Part shown: piece after piece, positions 20,328 through 30,445 of the stretch
Numbering within the stretch: the stretch's first letter is position 1
Layout: each line of letters starts with the position of its first letter
NCBI GenBank assembly: GCA_947646735.1
Contig: CANTFK010000705.1
Span: forward strand, 62,001-126,000
Direction of reading: 5' to 3'
From: Peronospora farinosa
Taxonomy: Eukaryota; Oomycota; Peronosporomycetes; Peronosporales; Peronosporaceae
Length of the DNA: 64,000 nucleotides
Program-made: the position numbers and the translations under genes
Notes under the pieces: generated by a model
The model's input: the letters and a program-made list of their open reading frames with translations, nothing else
Database searches by the model: none
What the model was told of the DNA's origin: nothing

Positions 20328-22478
20328 AGGCACCCGGAAACACCAAGTCGATAGGCCCCGAGAGGGAAGGACTGGCGTCAAGGACAGACGCTGATGTCAC
20401 GAGGGCCTACCACCAGCGCAAGCTGAACGCGTTCCTGGAGAGCGACCCCGTCGCGAAGATCCTGGAGATCCGACAGCTGGGTCAACTCACTGGGCCGGTG
20501 TCGACCCTGCCACGGCTGCACTCCGTCACGGACGCAATCACAGCGCTGGTCACCATGCTTCGTGAAGCGAACATGGTCGCAGGTCGGTTCGACCCGGACG
20601 ACCTGCTATCCCTGGGGTTCGACAGAATCACAAAAACGTTAGAGCACATGCACAAGCGTCTGTCGATCCTGGTGGGTACCACACCAGCAACGGAACACCC
20701 ACCTCTGGTGACACCTACACACATGCGGTCCAAGGACAGCCAGATGACGCTTCAAGACATCACGGTGGGTCCCCACATGTACGGAGCCGCCGGCCACCCA
20801 GGGGCGAATCAAGACCCATCTCAACACCGGATGCCAAGCGGCCAGAGGGAAGCAGCACCGTGGTCCCCCGGATCGTCCTCAACTGGGTCGGTCACTAGGA
20901 TGCCCCTAAGCCCTACTGGAGCGGCGCTGCTCCAGGCCCGAGCGCGCAGCGCGAAGCAGGAGCCAAGTGGTCTTGAAACGGTGACGCGTGGCATTAATGA
21001 AAATCATTCCGATTTTCAGCCAATGGAAAATCAGCAAGAGAAAAAATTGGAATTTGCTCTGCCCCGTGACGAAGATGCTGGGGGAGAAGGACCTACCTAC
21101 CCGGTAGGCGATCTGCAGACCCTCTTCGACGCGGCGATGACAAGATTTTTGAATGAACGCCAAGTACCGAGGGCACACCTTAACGGGAATGCAGTAGGAG
21201 GAAGACCAGAGGCGAAAAGGACGACCGCTCACCACGACCAGCATCCAGGCATACAAATGCCAAGAGGCCACACGATGACCGACGTCGATATGGAATCCGT
21301 CGGTTCCTGTGAGTTCGACCCTGACAACATGGATTTGAGGGGACCTCAGTCGATGATGGCGAACGCAGCGCTGGTACAGATGCCAAATATGGTCCCTCGC
21401 ATCAAACTATCGGCGACCTCGGACCTTAAAGAATTTCATGGAAGAGACCAAGACGAAGACAGAGCGCGCAGCTGGGTATCGACGGTCAAGACAGCATTCA
21501 TAAAAGACCAAGCACCAGATGATGAACGATGTCTCGTTTTTGGAGGATTGCTGACTGGACCGGCACAGAATTGGTACCGTCAACTGGGTCGCTCATTCCG
21601 AGGAAACTGGAAGGACTTAATCCAAGAGTTCATGATTCGTTTCTGTGGTACGGGGGTACCGGTCGCCCGCCAGTAAGTACTACCATGCGAAGAAAAGGTC
21701 GGAAGAGACCCCGCTGGATTATCTGTACCGCCTGAATGTGCTTGGACTCAGGGCGAAGATGAAGATTAAGGATGGGTCGCCCAAGATTCAGAAGGATCAC
21801 GTCGATCACTACATTTTGACGGTGGACGACCCAGAGCTAGCAGACAAGTTGACTATGCTGCGTCTGGCGGACGTGGAAGAATTGGAGGAAGTATTGACAG
21901 CATGTCAGCGGACGAAGGCAAGACGAGGCAAGATGCTGTTTGGATCAAACAAGTTTCGTCAGAAGGCACCGGCACTACCCGAGAGGCCGAGAGATCTAAA
22001 TCGCCGCTCCATACATGCAGTACGGACGCCCCTGGAAGACTCGAGCTCTGAAGATTCCAGTCCAGACTCCTCGGAGAATGAGGGAGATCTAAGACGAGTC
22101 TACCTTATGGAGAAGGAAGCGGGGAGGGATCCAAGTGTGAGGTTCTCAAAGAATCTACCGACTAGGGAGGCCGACCAACATCGCCAGGCAGTAGACCAGC
22201 GACCCGGCCCATCATCAGCGACCCCAAACACGAGATGTGCATATTGCGGGTCCAAGAAACATGGAGATCTGAATTGCTGGAAAAGATTGACCTGCGACCG
22301 CTGTGGAAGGAAGGGTCACCCGTCTGACCGCTGCCTGTTTGTATGCCGGGGTTGTGGAGAGATTCACGAGATTGGGAAGTGCCAGATGGAGGAGTTCTAT
22401 AATTTGTTCCGTCAATGGTACAACCCAGCCAAGCATGCAGGGATGTTCCCGGAGAAACTCGAGAAGATGGCAAATTAG
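20324..22478 (+). pseudogene. E1 gag (frameshifted by a 4-bp duplication)
   Basis: Gag begins MKAPGNTKSIGPE at 20324. Residues 1-360 are disordered N-terminal and matrix-like sequence. The capsid-like part (IKLSATSDLKEFHGRDQDED, TGPAQNWYRQLG, LIQEFMIRFCGTG) ends at 21676, where AGTA is duplicated (21672-21679) and shifts the frame. It continues in the frame ending at 22478 with LDYLYRLNVLGLRAKMK. Three zinc knuckles follow: CAYCGSKKHGDLNC, CDRCGRKGHPSDRC and CRGCGEIHEIGKC. E2 lacks the duplication and shows the uninterrupted frame. Gag packages the element RNA. Confidence 0.88.
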
Positions 22479-23049
22479 GACGCTCGCCAGGTTTGAATCT
22501 GGTACGAGCCGAGCGTTCTAATTGTTGCATCTTTGCATATGTGGAGAAACAGCCCAAGGAGGGGACGGGTATTCCAGTTAAGATTGGAAATATATCGAAG
22601 ATTGGAAATTACCCTGTGGTCCATGTTGCTTCTTTGAATGAACCTAATAATTTTGTTCGAGAAAGTTCAGTAATGGAGTTGGACTTATTGCCAGGCGAGT
22701 CTAGGGGGTACTGGAAATACCACGCCCCTACTAAATGGTTCAGGCAAGCGAAAGCCTCTGGAAAGGTCAACAACGACCATGCAAATTTGTTGTTCGATAC
22801 TGGTGCCGAGATATCCATTCTGGATATCGCCTTTGCTCGTAAGGTAGGCTGCCAAATTGATGAAAGTGAACGACAAGAATGTATTGGTATTGGGGAAGCC
22901 GTATACACCACGGAGGGACGCACTCGCATCAAGGTCACTCTGAATGGGAACTTGGTGTACATCTTTAAGGTGAGGGTAGGCCCTATGGTAGGCCAAGATG
23001 CAATTTGGGAATGGACTTCATGGTCCCAGCCGGTATCCGGTTAGACTTG
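22415..23049 (+). pseudogene. E1 protease region, truncated by junction with E2
   Basis: It holds the retropepsin motif LLFDTGAEISILD near 22790-22825 and continues through GNLVYIFKVRVGPMVGQDA and MVPAGIRLDL in a changed frame (one base missing near 23009 relative to 34750). It ends abruptly at the LTR edge 23050. The last 107 bases (from GTGTACATC at about 22957) duplicate the start of the + pol block at 34698. Confidence 0.85.
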
Positions 23050-24125
23050 TGTGGTGGAGTGGGTTCTCAAAATTGTATGATGAGACCCCAAACCACTCAC
23101 TGTGCCGGACTGCCGACTATCGGAGGGGGTACCCCGATGCCGCGTATGAACCTTCTCTCACCTTGTGTACCCGTCGGCTGGCGGGTTGAACTCTTCGGAG
23201 GACTTGGTGACGATGTAGATGTCTGCCTTGAGGGAGGTAGACCTGGGGGGGCCTCGAGTGGATATGCTTCACTCGGTGGGCCGGTAGGTGGCCACTCGAT
23301 CGACCTTGTCGAGAGTGGACTTAGAGCCAAATTCTTCAGGGCGCTTGTCGTCCCTGGCCTTTTCCTTCTGTTTCAGGGGTATTAACCACCTGACCTTTAC
23401 GTTGCTCCCGGACCTTGAGGTGAGGGAGACCGCTTCCGATAGCGGGTCTTGGGGGGTGTTGCTACTCGAACGAGCTCACAGGCCAAATATATCCTGGAGC
23501 TCTATTCGCCCTTGAACTTCGCTACGCAAATGTCTTCGACGGGGGGCAAAATATATCCCTTCCCGGAACAGTGAATAACTTAGAACAAGTCCTTCTTGGG
23601 TGACGGAGTCGTGCCACGTAGATCGCAAATTGAGTAGTATTTAATATAGTCCTATCCTTTTAACTCCTTTACTCTATCCTTGCCTGAAGCTCTGATTCCT
23701 TGCGTCGACTGGTCTGATCCTTGTATTAACTGGTCCGGAGTCGCTGAACCGATGAGGGACCGGGTCGACCAACGAGGGACTGGGTCGACCGACGAGGGAC
23801 CAGGTCTACCAATGAGGGACCCAGGTCTACCAATGAGGGACCGGGTCGACCGATGAGGGACCCAGGTCGACCGACGAGGGACCCGGGTCTACCAACGAGG
23901 GGCCAGATCGATCAATGAGCGGCCATGATCAACTCCCTTTGGTACCGGTTCACCGGTACCCTGATACTGATTTTCTTCGGCGAATCCTGCGGATTGTCCT
24001 CCACCAACGGTCGCTCTCCTTTGAGGCCCCTGTCTCTCTGGTCCCCTGTCCCTGACCCACGGCCTATACTCTGAATCCAACTGGAGTCCGGGACCTCCAT
24101 ATCACAAAATTAGCACTTCACCACA
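23050..24125 (-). repeat. LTR 2, family A, subtype 1 (3' LTR of E2)
   Basis: On minus: TGTGGTGAAGTGCTAATTTT to CACTCCACCACA, 1076 bp. It is nearly identical to LTR 1, with the minisatellite at about 23752-23915 in reverse. The PPT (GCAGGGGGCGGC on minus) directly precedes it at 24126-24137. Confidence 0.92.
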
Positions 24126-24141
24126 GCCGCCCCCTGCACTT

Positions 24142-24165
24142 GCTCAACCGTACAACGGATTGAGC
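24142..24165 (-). other. Hairpin beside the PPT of E2
   Basis: Inverted repeat with a stem of about 10 bp (arms GCTCAATCCGT and ACGGTTGAGC on minus, 3-nt loop, one bulge). The equivalent in E1 is 41602-41625. It is conserved in both copies although single bases differ. Confidence 0.6.
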
Positions 24166-24349
24166 AAGCGTATGTCTTCACTTCCTTCGTCACGTAGGTC
24201 CTTCATTGTCCCCTTTGTTCTCCATTCTCCTATACCCTTAACTCTTGGAAGTTCAAGGCCGCCCCGCAGGCGACCCAAGTCTTCCAACGAGGGGCTGGGC
24301 CGACCATTGAGGGAATCGGTCCACCCTCCAAGAAACTTGCTACCGCCGG

Positions 24350-24838
24350 CTAGTTTTCATGGCTTTGCATTACTTCGAAGCGGTTATGGCTTGTGTTCTT
24401 GCGCTCGAAGTCCCGGAGTAAGGCTCCGCAATTCAGATCCACTTCGTCCACCCACGAGGGGTCAGGGTGTCCCTTCCATTGCACGAGGAATTCTCGTTGT
24501 TGCCTCCCATACCGAGTCTTCTTGCCTGTACGACTCTCTAAAATTTCTTCGACTTCATACTCGCCTTCTTCCAATTCCCGCACCCAGCTGTCTTCTGGTA
24601 GCAGACATTCGTCGAAGTCGACTCGATCTGTTCCATCCACTTTCAGCTCGCTGTTCGGTCGATCGGGGAACTCTCTGACGGGCTTGAGCTTGGAGATGTG
24701 TACGATTGGGAATAGTCTGTATTCTGTACCTCGTAACTCCAGACGTACTGCATGATCTCCGACTAACTCCTGGACTCGGAACGGTCCGTGCCATAGGTGG
24801 GCCAATTTTTTGGCATACCCCTCTTTCACTCGGTCCAA
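24350..24838 (-). pseudogene. E2 integrase C terminus: GPF module and chromodomain
   Basis: It continues pol after a nonsense codon (TAG where E1 has CAG, near 24860). It contains YLDRVKEGYAKKLAHLWHG, HGPFRVQELVGDHAVRLEL, HISKLKPV, and the chromodomain YEVEEILESRTGKKTRYG...FLVQWKGHPDPSWVDEVDLN. It ends at 24350 with a stop. The chromodomain may steer integration to particular chromatin. Confidence 0.9.
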
Positions 24839-24862
24839 GTATAGCCATACCCGGGCCCCTGG

Positions 24863-25924
24863 CTAAACTTCGTGGCCGACTACCCCTTCATTTTGTGCTT
24901 GCACCCGAGCCTGACTAGCCGCCCGTAAATTCTCGTTGACTTGGTCTCTTGCTCGCTGATAGTGACTCTGAATCCGATATCTCCATCTCCGAGGTCCTGA
25001 GTCTCGACGTCGAGTGTTCACCACCGGTAACATAGTCTCAAGAGTGGTCCTAGCATCCCATCCATGTACCAGATAGAACGGTGTTTCCTCACGCACTCTG
25101 TCTTGAGCCGTATTTAACGCGAACGTTAATCGTTCCGCGTATTCATCCCAGTCTCGCTGTCCCACGTCGGCTACGTACATCTTGAGCGATCTTGTTAGAG
25201 TCTGGACCATTCTCTCCGCAGTGCCGTTCGCTTGAGGTCGGTAGGCCATGGTCGCTCTCTGACGTTGACCTACCATACGACTGAACGCTCGGAAGAAGTC
25301 CGACATAAACCCCGGTTCCCGATCGTGACGGATCGTCTCACTGGCACCAAAACGGCGGAAAACGCATTCCTCATATCCCTCAGCCACTGTCTGGGCTGTC
25401 CGTGACGCACTTGCTTTAGCCATCACATAACCTGTGAACAGGTCGATCCAAATCAGTAGTTCCGTGTTTCCTTTATGTGACTTGGGGAGAGATGGTATGT
25501 GGTCCATCGCAATAATTTGGAAGGGGTACGTCGCTTCAACATTCCCCGGAGACCTCCCTTGTAAAGTGGGTCTCCCTTTACCAGTCTCACAATCTATGCA
25601 CTGACCCACATATTTCTGAACACTCCGGAACAGACCCCTCCAATGGCAATATCGTCGGATCCGATGATAAGTACGCCCGATCTCCTGATGGCCGCCTTCC
25701 AAACTCGTATGATAATGATGGAGGACGTCGGCTTGGAGACTCTCAGGTATCACCAATCTGGCAGTTATGTCTCGGTCGTCTCCCTTGATTCTCTGGCCGG
25801 GGCAATACACCAGCAGTCCCTCTTCACTTATCTCGTAATCCTCCGACATTTTGCTGCAGTTTCTGGCCGCTTCCACCGACAAGTCTTTCCAGTCTCCTTG
25901 CAAATATGCCTTCAACTCGCACAC
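24863..25924 (-). pseudogene. E2 integrase zinc domain and core
   Basis: 353 codons open. The zinc-binding part has HHYHTSLEGGHQEIG and CIDCETGKG. The core has LLIWIDLFTGYVMAKA, IRHDREPGFMSDF and QANGTAERMVQTL giving D,D,E. It is separated from the RNase H frame by a TGA (near 25946; E1 has a CGT) and from the GPF module by a TAG. Confidence 0.92.
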
Positions 25925-25948
25925 CCAGCTCTCCTCTTCTTGCGCATC

Positions 25949-28900
25949 TCAAATCCTATCCATCCGGAGTTGTTGTACCACATCTTCTTGCATAACCTCT
26001 CCAGATATTTTGACGGGGATCCGTGATCTCGTCACCGCAGATACCTTGACCGACTGACCTCGGTCTCTAGGGACCAGCACCTCTGGCAGCCGATTGATTG
26101 TTTCTAGACCTGACCACTCTCCTCTCGGTATCGACTCGACCCCTTGCTGCTGATGTAAAGCTGTACTAGCCAACTGGTCTGCGCTCTGATTCCAGTCTCG
26201 TTTCACATGTAGGACTGCCTGGTTGGGCCACGACTGGAGTTTACTCAGCGCCTGGGCCCGCAACGGGGATAAACCTGAAGCTTTGCATTCAATCTCTCCA
26301 CGCATCTGTCTTATAACCAGATTGGAGTCTCCACAAATAATCAAACGCCGTCGCTCCATTGGCTCCAACAGGTCAAAACCCAGTAACATGCCCTCATATT
26401 CAGCTTCATTCACCGTAGACTTATCGAGATATTTCGATGCAGCTGCAACTATAGTCCACGCAGGGAGCCTCCACACAATAGCGCTGCAAGCACCTCCCCC
26501 TTGTTTCACCCGGGCCGACCCATCGAAACTCATCACATACAGTTCTTCATTTAGTTCCACTGTGGGCGTCGGTAGGTCGACCACTTGCCTGGATTGCTTC
26601 TTGGGAGCAATTGACGACAGAATTGAGTCCACATTCTCTCGAGGCGTGATGCTGGCTGCTAACGCCCCCAGTACCTGGTCCTCGCCTTTCTTGCATTTCA
26701 CAATCTCCAAAGTCCACTGTGACAACAGAGCGGCCCAGTTTCCTAAGCGACCTTGCAACCCCGAAGACTTTACTAGCCAGGCTAGTGTAGAATGCCTCGT
26801 CAGAACTTTGAGAGGTCGGGTGACCAACATCGTGAAGCAAGTTTCCAATATCCGTAACAACGCCAGCACTTCCTTTTCCACTGTGCTATAGTTCACCTCG
26901 TTTGACTTGAGGGTTCGGCTCGTAAACATTACCGGCATATACAGGCCGTCGTAATTTTGCACCAACGACGCCGAAATAGCCCAATCACTTGCGTAGACAA
27001 TGATGACCGCCTCTCTAGCTGGGTCGAAATGTCGTAGGATGGGCGCCATAGCAATCTTGTTCTTAAGCATGGCAAACGCTACTTGTACCTTCGACCATTT
27101 TTCTTCGTCGTCTTCCTGGGCCTTCACTTCCTCGTTAGCCTTAAATTTGCACCTCCAAGCGTGAAAACCCACCTCTCTCAGTTCGTAAAGGATCGACGCG
27201 TATATGGCATAATCTTCGATGTACCTGCTGTAGTAATTTAGGCTTCCTAGAAAGGACTGCATAACCTTCAGCGTTGTCGGTAGAGGTAGGTCGACCAAAG
27301 ACTGAAGATCTTTTGGGTGGGCCTCTAGTCTCTCCTTGGAAACTCGATGTCCAAGATACTCGACCTTCCGACATCCCCACGTACTCTTGACGGCACTGAC
27401 CGACAAATCCCAATAGTCACACACGTCTAGCAGCCGCTCCACTTTCTGGCATAATACGTCCCACGATTCGGCCGGAACAAGTATATCGTCAATGTATGAT
27501 CGTCGACCCAATATAGAGAGGCCCGAGTTTGCATCTGGTTCCCCTGTTGCGAACAAATCCTCTGTTTCCTCTGTGGCAGCCCCTGGCGAAATCCGCAAGA
27601 ATACATATAACGCATTATCCAACAACCTTTGATATATCTGAGGCGCATTCTTAAGCCCAAAAGGCATCCGAAGCCATTCAAATAATCCCAGTGGAGTAAC
27701 GAAAGCTGAGATTAATCTCGCCCTTTCGGTCATACTGACGACCCAAAAACCACTCGCCATATCAAGAGAACAGTACCATAAAGCTCCATCCAAGTCTTCC
27801 AGTAATTCGTTAATCAACGGCATCGGGTATACCATGAGCTGGGTAAGATCATTCACCAACCGATAGTCGATACACAATCGAATATCGACCCCATTCTTCT
27901 TTACGATAATTACAATTGGGCTGGCCCACGACGAGGTGGAAGGCTGAATGATCTTTACCGATAACAGTCCTTTGATCAGGTCGGCTAACTTCTCTCTGAA
28001 TTGAGGGGCCACCTTCCGTACGCTTTGCGTGATCGGTCTTGTGTTCCCCACATCGATATCGCATATCGCTCCTCGGGCGGCCGGGGGTAAGGCGTTACCT
28101 TTGCCCATCAGCAGATGTCGTTTCTTCCATATTATTTGTCGCAACCGGTACACCTCTTCGGGAGTGTTCCCATCTGGATCTGGAATCTGTATATCTTCTA
28201 ACGCAATGCCTTCGGATGAGGGGTCCACTTCCGGTACGACCGCCCACCCTGGCCTTATGTCCTCGGCCCAAAGTTCCCCACTCTCGAAAGAACACACCTG
28301 GTCATCTGCCTGTAACAAGTCTACCAGTTTGACTTCCTTCTCATTGGTGGTGGTCACTGTATGTAGGTCTTCTTCAAATACACTCCGCTTTTGGGCGGTC
28401 CCCTCCTGCCAATTCACCCTCTCTTCGCACAGTTGTTCTTCACTGTCGGGTACCGGTTGGTGTGTTATATTCATCATTGGGGTTGGGGCCTGCGGTCGCT
28501 GTAAGATGTGTGACGGAGTCTTATACTCTGGTCTCTCCACTAGTGGCCCCTCTTCCTCTTCCGTTAGGTCGACCTGATGGTCGACTTGGTCAGTAGTAGA
28601 TTCATAAGCCATATTTAGCCATTCCGCATATCTTCGAGAGCCTACCGAGACAAACCCTTGCGTTCTTGGAACTTGCTCCCTAGTCAACCACATACCTACC
28701 TTGGTATCTTCGTGCAATGTTAAGGGGCGAGGGCTGACATTGGTTATCTTCAAAATCGGTCGACGTCCTATCCCTTGTATCATGGTGGTCACCCATCGTT
28801 CGCCTCTCGTGACCCACAATTTCCACTGTTCTGAGGTCGACCTTTTGAGAGGCACTTCCGTACATCCTCCAACGGATATCTGTACATACCGACCCAATTT

Positions 28901-29083
28901 CACATCCGATACTCGCGTATTATACAGTGTCCTTCGCCCAGTCAACTGTACCCTGACCTCATCGGGGAGGCAAAGAGTTCCGTCGGCCAAGTCTAACCGG
29001 ATACCGGCTGGGACCATGAAGTCCATCCCCAAAATTGCATCTTGGCCTACCATAGGGCCTACCCACACCTTAAAGATGTACAC
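25949..29083 (-). CDS. E2 pol: protease end, reverse transcriptase, dual RNase H (1044 aa open)
   Basis: A long intact frame. In order: protease C-terminal part and spacer (1-300); RT with LCIDYRLVNDL, WYCSLDMASGFW, MPFGLKNAPQIYQ and the YIDDIL catalytic box (about 300-590), with an unusual acidic insertion before YIDD; a Ty3-type RNase H whose catalytic Asp positions are lost (VIIVYASDWAIS and LTRHSTLAW); then a second RNase H with the complete set SFDGSARVKQ, NEAEYEGM, ICGDSNLV and WNQSADQLA (about 860-1000). The second domain is of the archaeal/cellular type reported in plant Tat and oomycete elements. The upstream protease start is cut off by LTR 3. Confidence 0.93.
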   Translation of the reverse strand: MYIFKVWVGPMVGQDAILGMDFMVPAGIRLDLADGTLCLPDEVRVQLTGRRTLYNTRVSDVKLGRYVQISVGGCTEVPLKRSTSEQWKLWVTRGERWVTTMIQGIGRRPILKITNVSPRPLTLHEDTKVGMWLTREQVPRTQGFVSVGSRRYAEWLNMAYESTTDQVDHQVDLTEEEEGPLVERPEYKTPSHILQRPQAPTPMMNITHQPVPDSEEQLCEERVNWQEGTAQKRSVFEEDLHTVTTTNEKEVKLVDLLQADDQVCSFESGELWAEDIRPGWAVVPEVDPSSEGIALEDIQIPDPDGNTPEEVYRLRQIIWKKRHLLMGKGNALPPAARGAICDIDVGNTRPITQSVRKVAPQFREKLADLIKGLLSVKIIQPSTSSWASPIVIIVKKNGVDIRLCIDYRLVNDLTQLMVYPMPLINELLEDLDGALWYCSLDMASGFWVVSMTERARLISAFVTPLGLFEWLRMPFGLKNAPQIYQRLLDNALYVFLRISPGAATEETEDLFATGEPDANSGLSILGRRSYIDDILVPAESWDVLCQKVERLLDVCDYWDLSVSAVKSTWGCRKVEYLGHRVSKERLEAHPKDLQSLVDLPLPTTLKVMQSFLGSLNYYSRYIEDYAIYASILYELREVGFHAWRCKFKANEEVKAQEDDEEKWSKVQVAFAMLKNKIAMAPILRHFDPAREAVIIVYASDWAISASLVQNYDGLYMPVMFTSRTLKSNEVNYSTVEKEVLALLRILETCFTMLVTRPLKVLTRHSTLAWLVKSSGLQGRLGNWAALLSQWTLEIVKCKKGEDQVLGALAASITPRENVDSILSSIAPKKQSRQVVDLPTPTVELNEELYVMSFDGSARVKQGGGACSAIVWRLPAWTIVAAASKYLDKSTVNEAEYEGMLLGFDLLEPMERRRLIICGDSNLVIRQMRGEIECKASGLSPLRAQALSKLQSWPNQAVLHVKRDWNQSADQLASTALHQQQGVESIPRGEWSGLETINRLPEVLVPRDRGQSVKVSAVTRSRIPVKISGEVMQEDVVQQLRMDRI

Positions 29084-30445
29084 TGTGGTGAAGTGGTTTC
29101 CTAAATTTTGAAGGACCCAGGTTCTAGTTGGATTGAAGGGACAAAGGGCCGTGGACTAGGGAGAAGGGACCACGCACTCGAGAGAAGGGACCGGATATAA
29201 TGGGAACCTCGGAGTGAAGCGACCGTTGGCTGAAAATTTGAAAGACAAACAAAGGAGAGGTCATTACCAGGGTACTGTTTAGCCGGTACCGAAGGGATTC
29301 GACCATGCCCCTCATTGGTCGACCCGGTCCCTCATTGGTCGGATCAGGTCCCTCATCGGTCGACCTCGGTCCCTCATCGGTCGACCTGGGTCCCTCATCG
29401 GTCGACCCGGTCCCTCATTGGTAGACCTGGGTCCCTCATCGGTAGACCCGGTACCTCGTCGGTAGACCTGGGTCCCTCATTGGTCGAACAGGTTCCTCAT
29501 CGATAGACCTGGGTCCCTCATTGGTCAACCAGGTCCCTCATCGGTAGACCTGGGTCCCTCATTGGTCGATCAGGTCCCTCATTGGGGTAGACCTGGGTCC
29601 CTCATTGGTCGACCTCGACCCCTCGGGGTTCAGCCACTCCGTACCAGTTAATACAAGGATCAGACCAGTCGACGCAAGGAATCAGAGCTTCAGGCAAGGA
29701 TAGAGTAAAGGAGGTAAAAGGATAGGACTATATTAAATACTACTCAATTTGCGATCTACTTGGCAAGTCTTCGTCGCGCTGTAAAGGAACTCTAGTCTGG
29801 CCACACCCCTGTTCCGAAAAAGGGATATTTTTCCCCCCCCCCCTAAAAAAAGAGGGGGGGGCCCCAAAAAAAAAGCGAACCCCCACGTGGCACGACTCCG
29901 TCACCCAAGAAGAACTTGCTCTAAGCTACTCACTGTTCCGGGAAGGGATGAATTTTGGCCCCCCGTCGAAGACAGTTGTGTAGCGAAGTTCAAGTGCGAA
30001 TAGAGCTCTAGGATATATTTGGCCTGTGAGCTCGTTCGAGTAGCAACACCCCCCAAGACCCGCTATCGGAAGCGGTCTCCCTCACCTCAAGGTCGGGGAG
30101 CAACGTAAAGGTCAGGTGGTTAATACCCCTGAACAGAAGGAAAAGGCCAGGGACGACAAGTGCCCCTGAAGAATTTGGCTCTAAGTCCACTCTCGACAAG
30201 GTCGATCGAGTGGCCACCTACCGGCCCACCGAGTGAAGCATATCCCCCCCAGGTCTACCTGCCTCAAGGCAGACATCTACATCTTCACCAAGTCCTCCGA
30301 AGAGTGCAACCCGCCAGCCGACGGGTACACAAGGTGAGAGAAGGTTCATACGCGGCATCGGGGTACCCCCTCCGACAGTCGGCAGTCCGGCACAGTGAGT
30401 GGTTTGGGGTCTCATCATACAATTTTGAGAACCCACTCCACCACA
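29084..30445 (+). repeat. LTR 3, family A subtype 2, solo LTR inserted in E2
   Basis: 1362 bp, TGTGGTGAAGTGGTTTCC to CACTCCACCACA, antisense to E2. It is flanked by a 4-bp duplication ACAC (29080-29083 and 30446-30449) and splits the E2 protease between GNLV and YIFKV, just after the active site. No internal retroelement sequence accompanies it, so it is a solo LTR. The minisatellite is at about 29308-29628. A corrupted homopolymer-rich stretch lies at 29757-29885. Confidence 0.88.
29308..29630. repeat. Minisatellite in LTR 3 (about 16-17 units)
   Basis: Tandem units near GGTCCCTCATTGGTCGACC, the largest array among the family A LTRs together with LTR 4. Variants alternate between GTCGACC and GTAGACC. 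Confidence 0.9.

Noticed and set aside
26223..28577. Open frames of 90-220 codons antisense to E2 pol (and equivalents in E1)
   Set aside because: They lie fully opposite conserved RT/RNase H codons and carry no domain or heptad pattern, so they are shadows, unlike the ORF beyond the pol stop.
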